Source: Undaria pinnatifida (taxonomy: Eukaryota > Sar > Phaeophyceae > Laminariales > Alariaceae). From it: a stretch of 64,000 bases of DNA. The translations under genes were made by a program, and so were the position numbers. The notes beneath the pieces are model-generated. The model searched no databases and was not told the DNA's origin. It saw nothing but the letters and a program-made list of their open reading frames with translations. The stretch spans positions 6,489,915 to 6,553,914 of the forward strand of contig JABAKD010000020.1 of NCBI GenBank assembly GCA_012845835.1. The letters are read 5' to 3'. Shown here in pieces: positions 23,401-35,400 of the stretch; positions within the stretch are counted from its first letter, which is position 1, and the number at the start of each line of letters is the position of its first letter.

Positions 23401-26400
23401 CGGGGGTTTATGGGATTGATGTCGAGTCGTTAGTGTTGCGGCTGCAGCTGTCGATGATGGTAGTTCTGGGGGGGGGGTGGTATTGGTGGTGCTGGTGCTG
23501 GTAATCATGATTATGGCGACGATGCTGATGGTGTGTTCGTGGTGATAAAATGGTGTCGACGATGATGACCATGGCGATGATCATGAACTTGTTCTCGTGT
23601 TTTCTTGGCCTCCATTAGCCGTTCTGATATCGTGGAAAACTTGCCGGGCCTACAACGCGTCCTCACTGATCCAAATCCATCTGTTCTCGTCTTCTTCCAC
23701 GTCCTCCCCCCCCCGCCCCCTCTCTCTTCCCCCCCCCCCGCCCACATGCCCTCTACACCACCTCCTCTCCAAACTTACCGGGGATCAACCCAAATATCTC
23801 GGGATCCGGGTCATGAGCAGGAGGGCATCTCCGCACGGGTCCGCAACCTCCCGGCGGACCGCGGCTACACAATGTTTAATTTCTACCAGCACCAGGAGAC
23901 CATTCAGGGACAGCCGCTCATCAGCCAGTACCGCGTACAGGTGTGTGCACAACACGTACCTTATCGTGTAGTGGTACCTTATATTGTGTCGTAGTTTTTT
24001 GCATGGTGTGTATGTAGCGCGCTGCTGTAAGGCTTTTGTTTTTATTTTGGAAGCAGTAAGTTTGAAAGTATTTGTTGTGTATTTTTTTGTTTGTAATGTC
24101 GCAGGGTGCGTTGTGTTGTGGAAAGGTTTGCTGGCTGTAGACTATTGTTGTAAGATTGATGGCATGTTTGCAAGGTATACGTATAGTTGTAAGTGTCATT
24201 TTTGCCTCTGGTTTCGGACATGTCTCTTCGTGCGCGCACTTTTGCCCGAAACGCCAAATGGGTTGGGCACAACCGGGACCTTGGGGTCACTGTCGTCGAG
24301 GTTTGGGCACGATCCATGCAGTGTGTCGCGCGTGGCAAGCCTTTTACCCTGTTTTGCCCGCGGGCATGGATGAGATATAATCCCGGGTTTCCGCATCACA
24401 TATCCCCGGGGTTTCCGCATCCCCTATCCCCGCGAGAGGCCTTACTGTACGCACGGTAGGTTTTGATGCAAACCAAAAAACATGTGCACATGCGCGCGCG
24501 TACCAGGTAACATCTGTTCTGCTTTTTGCCCTCTCATGAGCACATGTTAAGGAATTAGTGGGGTATTAGTCCGTTTGACCACTTGCAAAAGGTTAACCAA
24601 TAGCTTGCCCAAACTAAGCCTTATAACACTCTTCCCCCCTGAAACGGTGGGATAGCAGGTGGCTCGGGCGGACCTGTCAATACCCAAGCGGTTTCATCTC
24701 CTGGGTATACCGGGGAGAGTATTTTTCAAGTTCGATCATGGGGAAAGTCTGAAAAAGTTTATAGGCAGATGTGGGATTTGAACCCACGACCCCAAAAAAC
24801 CTCTGTCGACGACGCCATTTGTTAAAGGTATTAGTGGGGCATTAGTCCGTTTGACCACTTGCAACTGGTTAACCAATAGCTGACCCAAACTGAGCCTTAT
24901 ACCATGGTAACACTTTCCCCCCCTGAAACGGCGGGATAGCAGGTCGGCCGGATACACGGGCGGACCTGTCAATATGCAAGCGGTTTCATCTCCTGGGTAT
25001 ACCGGGGAGAGTATTTTTCAAGTTCGATCATGGGGAAAGTCTGAAAATGTTTATTCATGGTGGATGTGGGATTTGAACCCACGACCCAAAAAAAACATGG
25101 TCTGTCGACGACGCCATTTCTTGAAGGTATTCGTGGGGTATTAGTCCGTTTGACCACTTGCAAAAGGTGAAAAGGTTAACCAATAGCTTACCCAAACTAA
25201 GCCTTATAACACTCTCCCCCCCTAAAACGGCGGGATAGCAGGTCGACCGGATATACGGGCAGACCTGTCAATATCCAAGCGGTTTCATTTCCTGGGTATA
25301 CCGGGGAGAGTATTTTTCAAGTTCAACATCAATGTTTATTCATGGTGGATGTTGGATTTGTACCCACGACCCAAAAAAAACATGGTCTGTCGACGACGCC
25401 ATTTGTTGAGGTATTAGTGGGGTATTAGTCCGTTTGACCACTTGCAACTGGTTAACCAAAAGCTTACCCAAACTAAGCCTTATAACACGCAGCCATGAGC
25501 ACAGCCAACACGCAGGGAGCACAACGTTAAAAAACTGCCGCCCAGCAGCATCAGCAGGCGACGCCGTGCGTGTGTGGCATGTCCATCTGCGCTGTACCTG
25601 CTGTGACTACTTAATTTTTTCGGGACCTGCTTTGTATCTGTAATCGACAAGCTCTCTTTCGCTGCTGTGGGCGGCATCGCCGTTCTGGACGAAAATATTA
25701 GGACCGTTTGGATTTCAAGTATTTTACATCGACAGCAGTCCTTATTATCGTATTTCCGATCATCTTAGTTTGTGTTTCTTCCCCCGCCAAGCACACCTAG
25801 CCATGTGTAGGCAACAGAGAACATGCAGATAACACAAACAACGCTACAACCGCGCCAAGTAGCACAAGCAGCAGCAGGCAACATCATGCGCGTGTGGCAT
25901 ATCCACACGTGGCGTACTGCTGCTGTGGCTATGTGCTACAGCAGTACAGCAGCAAACAGATGCGTTGGTTCGTGCTCGAACTTCCCCAGGCCAGGCCGGT
26001 GTTGCGGAGACAAACAAAATACTGCAAAAGAGCAAGGCCACCTCCCACTGGCACGAAAACACTCACCCACACACGAACCCAGCCACCCAACCACCCACCC
26101 ACCACCCAACCAACCCGTCCCCCCAACAAATATCCCAAGAACATGCGCTACAGCGGTGCAGCATTAGTGCGTACAAGGTACAGCAGCAAACAGATGCGCA
26201 TGGTTCGGCTCCGATCCCACACCTGGGGAACATTTTTTTAGGCATTACAATACCGATCCCATACCTGGGGAACGTTTTTTTAGGCATTAAATTACCGGGG
26301 AATTTTCCCGGGGGGGAGTTCGTTATTACTTGTTTCTGGAGTGGATATTGATACTTTCACGCAAACAGCTGCTGTGTGGCTTCGAGTGAACTCGGCCTAC

Positions 26401-29400
26401 GGGGGTTGCCCGCTACCGCAGGAGGCGCAAAGGCCCGGGACCGCGGGTAATATTTTGTTTCTTGCTGGTGTTGCAGTTGTTGGGGGGGGTGATGGTGGTG
26501 CTTCTTTGGAGTGGATACGAAGTATGCAGGCAAGCAAACACAACCTGCTGTGTCTCTCGTGGATCAGACGAGGGTTCGGAATAATAGTTTATTTTAGACT
26601 GGGTTTTGAGCTTTCGCGTACGCACACACGGAGAGAGTGCTGCCAGCAGCTGCTGCTTTGCAGTTTGTGACTTTGAATGAACTCCGCCAGTCCGCTGCTG
26701 CTGGCAGCCGCGAGGGCCCGGGACCACGGAAACGAAACTGCTACTTGCTGGTGCTGTAGTCTGGTGGTGCCGCTGCTGCTGTGGCGTAGCCACACGCAAG
26801 TGCATGACCTGTGTCGAAAGACAGACATTTGTCAAAACTACGTTAGCCCTGACCCACCCATCACCTCGTCACATCGACAGATCGAGGGCTCCGAGAAACG
26901 CAACTAGCCACACTACTGAGGGGATGCATGGTGTTGGGCCGCCGGCTGCGGCGTCAATAGTCTGAGCCTCTGAGTTGCGCTCGTCTCTCCCTCTCGCGTG
27001 TGAGCCGTGTATGTGGGCCACCTGTCGGCAAGTCTTACAGCCGCGCCGCAATCGCAGCGTCTAGCTCGGTGCAATCACCGCCAATAATAGTTATCTATCC
27101 TTGCACAATCCTTACAAAAGTCGTGTTTCGTTTGCCGAAAATGGCGAAAATTCCTTCCTATAAGCCAATCAGATTGCTGGATGCGTATACAAAAAATCAT
27201 CATCGTACTCGTGCTGGACTTGCGCTGGGATTGCCACTTTGTTGCGACTCTCCGCCACGACGGGGAGAGAGCGAACCGTCCCCTGGAGGGTGCCTTCCCC
27301 CAGCCCCCCCGCTCCTCGAGCTGTGGACAAGAACATAGTTTTCACCACCACCAGGTACATCTTATTTGCTCAGGCAGTGAGATGTTGGACATTCAGATTT
27401 CGTTCTTGCGCCACTCCCGTAAGCACTTCCCGAAGAAGAACCTTGTACTGGTGTATTATTACTGTTGAATGATGTTTGGCGGTGTCATGTGCGTGGTCAC
27501 CCTGCTTGATGACCCCGTGCTCCGCCCCATGTCCGCAACCTGGATCGACGGGAACGCCAATATCTACCACCGCATCGCTCAGACCGCCGCGCAAGTAAAT
27601 GGGCTCATTTAATATCAGAAGTAGCTTTAAGCAACGGACCGGCGAAATCAAGTGCCTGTGACGGACGTGATCTCGGTACCCGCACCCCCACCCCCACCCC
27701 ACCCCCATCCCCTCGCCATTTTTTGCCCCTAAATCTCCACGCACACTCCGATCGGAAAGGTCGGTTTCCTGGCGACGGCTTTCGGCAGCAGCATGCTGGA
27801 GGGGAGCGGTGGCAATGGTGAGACTCAAGACTTTGCAGGCCTGAGCTCCGCGCAATGGGCGCTGGAGTACGAGACGGGCGCGACGGAGCTGTGGGCGCGG
27901 ATAACCGTGGCGTGCGTTCTGGCGCTGTGGCTGCCGGCATGGCTTTATTGGTGCCACGTAGTCTTCCGCCGTAATGACGCGGGGGGTTTCAAGGTGATTA
28001 CGTTGTTGCGTTGTCAGGGGATTGGCGTTGTGTTTCGCGGGGGGGTTTGGTAGATGAACACTGTGTTCACAAGGGGCGGGGGGCGTGTTTTGGCAAGGAG
28101 TTATGGTATGTGCACGCTGCGTTTTCACGGGGAGGGTTTTTTATTCGTTGAGGGGTTTCATTGTATGCACACTGCGTTTTCAAGGGGCGAGGGTTGCGTT
28201 TCGTCCAGGGATTTCAGTTTGCCCGCGCTGTGTTTTCGGGAAGCGGGGTTGTTTAGCGAGGGATTGCAGTTGTGCTTTGGTCAGACGGCGGGGGTTGTGT
28301 TCAGGCGGGGGAATTCAGCATTTGGCACTCTGCGCTGTGTAGGCACGGGTAGGGGTTGTGTTTTGGCAGGGGTGGAGGGTCGGGTTGTCATCGAATTAAA
28401 GACGCCGTATGTTACGTGAACTGTCTGTGTCGGCACGTGGGCTTGTATTGGGGAGCGCTCGCGTGGGCATGACGGCCGGCAAGATGTTGAAGCAGTAGCG
28501 AAGGTCTTGGTTGCTCCGTCTGAGCGAGCGGTCTTTCCGCCTTTTCCGGCTGAGACTAGGAAGCGGTCCATAAGCGGCGGCATTGCCGTATCGCCTCCTA
28601 GGTGTGGGAGCGACCGCTCGCCCGGGTCCTTCGCCCCCCCTCCGGCTCGGTTTCTCTCGCTTTTATTTCTCGAGGCGTTCGCTTTCGGCTGACATCCACC
28701 CCGCGATTTTAACCTGATCTCGCTTGGTTTGAATATATGCGGCGAGCAGACAGCGTCCTCTTTTTTATGCAGTGGGCACTGACAAGTGTTCTGTTCCCCT
28801 TGAAGTAGAAGAGGCGATGTTGAATCAATTCCTAGGCGGTTTTTTGCAGTGCCCCACAGGTACTCCGTTAATGGCGTATCAGCGGCGAAGGGACCCGGAC
28901 TTACACCCCCCCCAACCCCCCTCCCTTCCCAACCCCTCCCGTGTTCCCCTCCCCGTCCACCTCCACCTCATCCGCCGCATCTGCTTCACCCCCCCCACCT
29001 CCTCCCCGTTGACCTCCGCCTCCTCCTTGTGTCTACCAGAACGCTCTTGACGAGCGCAAGTGGCTGGCTTTCCTGGGCCTCGCCGTGACGCTGTACCTGA
29101 ACCCAGTCATGATTGTCGGAAACTTCGTCGCGCCCGAGTCAGCATCGTGGGGCCTGGCGAGCGAAATGTCCCTCAGCGTCGCCATCGCAGTGTTCTTAGT
29201 GGTGGCGCTCTGCATCGCCGACGGCATCGGCAGGTCCAGGGCCAGAGGAACCTCCGGGACTTTCATGGTCTTCTACATCCCCAAGGTGCGGCATAGAGGG
29301 CGTAAGAGGCATCGGGGACGTCACTGTTTGTGATTTGCGGTTCGCGGTTCGCAACCGGTTCGTGGTTCGCGAGTCACGGTTTGTAACCGGTTCGCGGTTT

Positions 29401-32400
29401 GCGACCATTTCGTGGTTCCAGGTCCGTGGTTCGCTGTCGCCAGGGGGTGGGTGGGCGGACAGGAGGGTAGGCGTAGCGGCACCTGACAGGGGTATTCGGC
29501 GCAGTTCATATTAGTGGTTTGTGGTTCACAGTTCGTGGTTTGCGGGTCGTGGTCGGAAGTCGTAGTTTGGGGTGCGCTTTTGGGGGGAAGCAGGTAGGAG
29601 GATAACACAGGGTGTGTGGTCGTGGCTGTGCCTGGCAAAGGCTGGAGGCGCAACACCTTGAAGCGGAGGTGGAGGCGACGGCAGGCAAAATGGCGGGGGG
29701 GGGGGGGGGGGCGGGGGGCGCGCGAATTCGCATAGCGCGAGCTGTTATCGCCCAGGCCTTTGGTCTGTTTTGCTGCTCGATCGTTGGGTGGAAACACACG
29801 CACATGGCTGTCGGTTGGCCTGTTATCTACATATATCATGACGAGCGTAAGCACTCGCGTGAAATCACACGTAAATTGTCATCGATCAAGCTTGAGATAT
29901 TCTTGCACGCTTGATTATTCTCGGCGTGAAAATCGCATAGCGCGAGCGGTTGTCAGTCGTGCGTGTCATCTGAGTCGAGTACTCGAAAAATGTTTGCGCT
30001 GCAGTTTGTAGGACACATGCTGTCCTCCCGCTGTACGGTTGAGCGGACCGAAGGGTCTTCGGGAGGGGGGGGGAGTTGCAGGAGGTGGAATTTGGTTGTT
30101 GTTTGAACAGCCGGGCGTGTTGGCGGCGTGAACAATTTACAAGCCGCTCACGAGGACGATAAATTGTTTCAACCAGGCACTTTTTCAAGCACTGATAACA
30201 ATCGCACTTTGTATCCCCCCCGCCATCCTCGCCTTCTACCCTATACAAACCACGAAGTTCGTCCCCCCCCTCCCCTGCAACTCGCATCTGCTGCTCTGTG
30301 AACCCGCACGAAGATCGCCTTTGGCGTAACAACGCTTCTGTTCATGCTGCTGGTCGACCTCACGTCATATCCGAGCGTATTGGGATGGGAGCGTGGGTCC
30401 CTACTGGCTGTCCAGAACTGGCCGGATTCCCAGCGGGAGGCTTTCTCATGGGTGGGCCATAATTTGTTTTTTCGGCTTCCCACAAGGCGAAGTAATATGC
30501 TGTTGCTCTTGGTCTTGGTAAGTAAGTTTAGGCGCGCTAGAGGGGGCCGGAGAGGGTTGTTGGAGATGGTGAAAACACGTCGTCGTCGTTGTGTCATACG
30601 GTGTCGGGATTCGTTCAGGCAATCGGCGTCGGCACTGTAGGAACGACCATCGTTGTCGGCCCAATCAGAAAAGGCGTCAAACGGACAGCCGTCGTTGTCG
30701 GGACTTGTTTAAACCAACTAAAAACAGCGCCGTACGAACGGCCATTGTTTTCGGCTTATGTTTCGAACAGGCGATGTAGGAGTGACCATCGTTATGGGGT
30801 TGCTTAGGCGAGTCAGAGCCAATGCCGCAGGAACGACCGCCCTTGTCTGTTCGACTAGAGTGGGTGCCCAAGGAGCGACCATGGTTGCCAGTCGTCAGGA
30901 TCGCTTACGCCGATCACACTCAGCGCCGTAGGGACGGCCATCGTGAGCGGGAGAAAGGCAGGTGGTCGCGTAATTCATCTACTGCATCCTCGATGAAAAA
31001 TGCGGACGACGCTTAATGCCTGCAGAACGGGGGGGGGGGGGGGGGGGGGGGGGCTTGGCCCAATTGGAGACGTTTTTCTCTGCGCTTAACCCTCTGTATA
31101 GGAGAGTCTAGTCCATCCCTGGCTGGAGCTGCTGCGATGACCGCGTGGGTCGGTTTCGCTGTGGCGGTGGCCGCATGAGAACGGAAGCCGCGTATCGAAA
31201 CGTCTTCCAAGTGAAGGTGGAGCGTGCTATGCAGCTGTAGCTGCGAGCTGTTGGGATCGGGGAGAGAGGGGGGGGCGGAGGCGGGGCGGGGGCTGCGACG
31301 TCGTCGGTGCTGAACGAGTGTTTCGTGCAGAGATGGTAATAACCTTTTTTGCGTCACCCTTAAGATGCTGTTGGGGGATCACGGCCAAGACAGCGCCAAG
31401 CGTTTCATGTTGGGAAGAAAGGGGGGCGGGGTGGAGGGGGGAGAAAAGCGCGAGGAGAGAACCGCGACGAATTATGACGCATGTCGCAAAGGACAACGCC
31501 ATTGTGCTCGGTGAATCACCGGGGGGTCTCGTGTCAGAGCACTCGTTCAATGTGTTGACTCTTTTCGGCGTGGCTTGGCATCTCCCCCCATCCGTGCTCC
31601 CAACCGTCTTTCTGCACCTCCCTTCCCGCCCTCTCCCTTGAGCCAGCGGCCCACGCAAAAAAGAAATTTACATGTTCTCCCCTCGTATCATCCTGTCTTT
31701 GTCTCTACCGCGCGCCGTGCTTCTGCCGTCAGGTCGCATCCTTGCGCGTTTTTATGGTGACATTGTGGGCGATATGGCTGCTGTGCAGGATACTCATTTC
31801 GGGGCGTTTGCTGAGAAAGCTCCCGTACGTCCCCTCGCGGTACCAGCAGCTGTCCTACCGTTTCTTCGCCCTGCAGGTGCCCCCCCCCCACCCCCTCCCG
31901 CCTCCCGCCGGCCACAATTAACTCGTCAAAGTCGTAAGCAAACGCTTCCCTTGCTCTTCTTTTTGGGCATTTCCTTCTCTCTCCGTTTTTTTCTCTTTTT
32001 TTCTCGTTTTTTTCTGCCTGATAAGTTTGAATTGGATACCATGGGCAGGGTTCGTGTTGAAATTGTAGATTTGTAGTATTTTACTGCTGCAGTACTTGAA
32101 GTAACGATGTGTGAAATTTGACAGTGCACTTGTGCTAGCTTTGGTGTCGCAGCGCTGCCCCGAACCTTCCTGCGTCTTCTCTTTTGTCCCCCCCCCCGGC
32201 AAACCCTTTCCGAAAAACGAAAACAACTTTCCAAAAAACGAAAACAACGAGTTTTTGGCCGAAGGAAAGAATTTTGCGAGAACGGCCCGAGAAGCGCGTA
32301 ACGCCCGCGGCCGACACCATGCGTGTACAGATGGGATGCGATCCACTGCTGTGCGGTGAACCGAATAAATCGGGGGCGTGTTTGTTACGTTCTCACGTAA

Positions 32401-35400
32401 TCCTCAACACAAGTCGTGTCCGCGCTATGCAACACATGGGGTTTCCGCTCACAAACGTGCAGGCATTCTTGCTGGGCGTGGTCTACGTTATTTTCACCCT
32501 GTGGAGGCTAAGCGACATCCTTACGAACGACTTGGGCGGAAAAACGGCCGCGGCGAAATTCACTATCTTCATCAAGACGAGACAGGTCAGCGGCGCGCGC
32601 TTTCTCTCTCTCGGCTCAGCGTCAGCCTACCCTACCGCTTTCACGGGTGGAAGGAGACCGTCTTCGCACCTCGAAAGCCTTTTGGCCATGATCGTTTCGT
32701 TGCAATTACCGTTTCCTTTAATCGTTGTGGTTGCCGTTGTTGCTCTCGTGCATTCAACGTCGCATGAGGCTTGACTTGGGCACTAGAAACGCGTCAGCCC
32801 TTGCAATAGTTGCAGCGGCAACGATAGCGACTGCTGTAGCCGCAGCAGCATCAACAGTAGCGGCAGCGGCCGCAGTCGCAACCGCAGCCTTGGCAGCAGC
32901 AACAACAGCAAGCAGCAGACTCATTACTTATTCATATGTAACGCCTCTGATCCCACCCCAACCCGCCCACGCATTTCACGACCTCGTTACGCGTCCTTGC
33001 ATCGCGTGGCGGCGGCTTCGCTCAACAGTACCATCTGGGGTCGGCGTTCATCCTGTGCGCGTACACCATGCTTCTGATGCTGCTCTACCTGCCTGCCTCG
33101 CTTAAAGAGTCGAAGCTATTCAGGGACATCACGGTGAGGAAGGCAGAAAAACGCCCCGAGTTCAGCGGCCGATCGGGGAGGCTACCTCGCCCTTGTCCTT
33201 TTTTTTGTGTTTTACGCACGAAACGTCATAAAACGCGCGGCGCGGCAGCATGGCCACGCGACGCGACGCTGACGGCCGACTCGGCCGAATGCATACGTGC
33301 CCGGGCTGTGCAAGGCTTGGTGGTGGGCCTCGTGTCGCCGACACCGTTTTAGACAGGTTTCCCGCCTCGCTTTTGACACGTTGTCGCAGACCGAAAGGGA
33401 TCCCAAGCATCGGTAGTATGTCTCGTGTATAAGATAATGGGTCGCCGGTGTCATTGCGGCTGATGGTGCGCACCGGATGCGTACCTGTGCTGGACTCTGC
33501 TGTTTACCCGATACGGTCGGTTCCGTTGCGAAACAATGAGGTTTATTGTATCGTTCCTTGCCTAATGTTTCGAGGAGGCTCTACTTGCGTGGATGCTTGC
33601 CCCTCCCCGCACCCCGCGCTCGCCATGCTTCCCTCCCAGGGTTGTCTACGGTTGTCCCCCAGCCGCAGCCGTTTGTCCGCTGCTGGTGCTGCTGATGCTA
33701 CTGTTGCTGTTGCTGTAGCTGATGATGGTGTTGTTTCCCTGAACTTCTCGGAAGCCCCTTGGCTGTGTACCCCCCGGTTACCCCGCCCACCAGCCGCCAC
33801 GCCGACCGATAATATATGTTCTGCATGTGCGCCGGTATTGTGGACGTCTGGCTCCCGCTCAGGTGCGCTTTGTCTACTTCGAGGCGCAAGTCCCGCTCGC
33901 CAAGGAGCGCAGGAAAAGAGGGGCGCCGCAGGGCGACGACCCTTATCGAGGCGTCCCTTCCTCCTCTGATGCACCGAGAGCATCCCAGGGTGACACCGGG
34001 ACGGAGAGCGAGGAATCGATCGAGGATCGTCCCCTGTTCTGCGTCGAGACAGCCGCCTGGTGAGTGCAAGCGTTAATAGGCATGTAACGGAGGGGGAGAG
34101 GAGGGGGATCAGGTTCGAGCCAGTACGGCCAGGGCTGGGGCGAGTGGATTTGCAGCTGTGCTGAATGACCCCAGTGTCGGCGTTTGGCGAGGGCGTGGCA
34201 GGCTTTCGAGGGTACTACAAGGGAGTTTGTGTGTTTGTCTTGTCTTTCCTTTGTTTTTGCGTGCGCATGGATGCCCAACGGGCCATGTTTGGCTAGGCGT
34301 GGGATGACATGGAACACACGGAAAGTAGCGCGGCGGCGACGGCGTCAGCGAAGACGATCCAAGTGCCGGAGCGCCGCCCGTGTAATAATGCCTCCACCGC
34401 GGTGCGTTATGGCGAAGCTCTTCGCTCGGCTGCTCGTGGTTAGGCTTGTTGAGCGGGTAGGTTTGTAGTGTGGGTTGGGATGTTGCGAGCGGCTTTGCGT
34501 GAGGACGGGGCAGATGTTCATATACCAATGGGTTCGGGGTGTTTCGCTCCGCTTGCCCGCCTCGCCTGCCGCCGTTGCCCAGCTCGCCGGTTCCCCTTGC
34601 CCAGCTTGCCTCCCTCTTTCTTTGTTACTCCTTTCTTGACGTTCATGCTGGAATTGCTGATTGACTGCGGCATGCACGGGGTACTTCGGGCGAGGCGTCG
34701 GAAGGTTAGTTGCCCCCACGCGCCGCTTCTGAAGGAAGACCCTCCTGCCACCTGTCGCCTGCCGCGGGACGCCGGTCACGGAGAGGTTCTCCTAATGCAT
34801 CGGATCACCTGTGTAGGTCCGTGTTTTCATCCTGCCCGTTCCCCTCCTTCCACCCTGCCACCCCCGTGCTCGTTGTGCACGCGCGCGCTCGCTTGCGTTT
34901 GGCGTTTCTGAACAGGCTCTTAGAACTCGCGTGGGAAACCTACAACGACCCGCCTGACTTTACGAACCCCAATAACTACCATTTCGGAATCGCCAACTTT
35001 GAGCGGGTGGGCTTCGAGCTAGTCGCGCATATCTTCAACGCCCAGCACGACACGCACTGCTTCGTACTCCAGGACAAGCCTAGGGCGGTGAGTTCCTTCC
35101 CGCGCCCACCTCCTATTTGTCCGCTTGCTATTGATATTCATCAAATAGGGGCTTCGGAGTGGAAAGGTGATGAAAACGTGTGACATTAACAGCATTCATT
35201 GGCCACCCCAAGCGGCTAGGGCTACTCGTGGTGGGGAAAGATAAGTTGGGGGGCCAAAGTAAAATGTAAGACGCGTGCTGCGATAGAGGGTGCACCACTT
35301 TTTTTCTGAGGTTTCCTCAATTTCGGAGCTCAAGACCCCTCTTTTGAAGGCAAGAACTGATTTGGAGAAAATAAAAAGCTGCTACGCGATGAAAAGTACC

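Larger units (their letters stand above)
23941..27354 (+). other. Large intron 3 of the Wntless-lipase gene
   Basis: A 3.4-kb intron containing the SINE-like tandem array (24551-25487), CAG-rich DNA at 25.5-26.8 kb and a 43-bp tandem. No exon is recognisable within it, and the flanking exons agree in phase without one. Confidence 0.5.
22719..33133 (+). other. Wntless-like region (exons 2-10)
   Basis: Exon 2 gives one hydrophobic helix (MVASLLVMTYLVFGMGLSLI) followed by a lumenal domain through exon 4. Exons 5 to 10 give seven helices: ITVACVLALWLPAWLYW, WLAFLGLAVTLYLNPVMIV, SVAIAVFLVVALCIAD, IAFGVTTLLFMLLVD, FMVTLWAIWLLCRILISG, FLLGVVYVIFTLWRLSDIL and SAFILCAYTMLLMLLYLPA. The one-plus-seven layout, the basic RKLPYVPSRYQQLSYRF loop before the sixth of these and the final helix ending LYLPAS parallel Wntless, the GOLD-type cargo receptor that carries lipid-modified Wnt in animals. 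The assignment is by pattern, not alignment. Confidence 0.6.

Noticed and set aside
29335-29545. CRISPR-like regular repeats
   Set aside because: Units are short, degenerate, without unique equal-length spacers, and lie in an intron of a eukaryotic gene.
34327-34440. An additional exon in the Wntless-lipase gene
   Set aside because: A plausible frame exists, but exons ending at 34059 and starting at 34916 join directly in phase (TG plus G) into a sensible lipase start, so no extra exon is needed.
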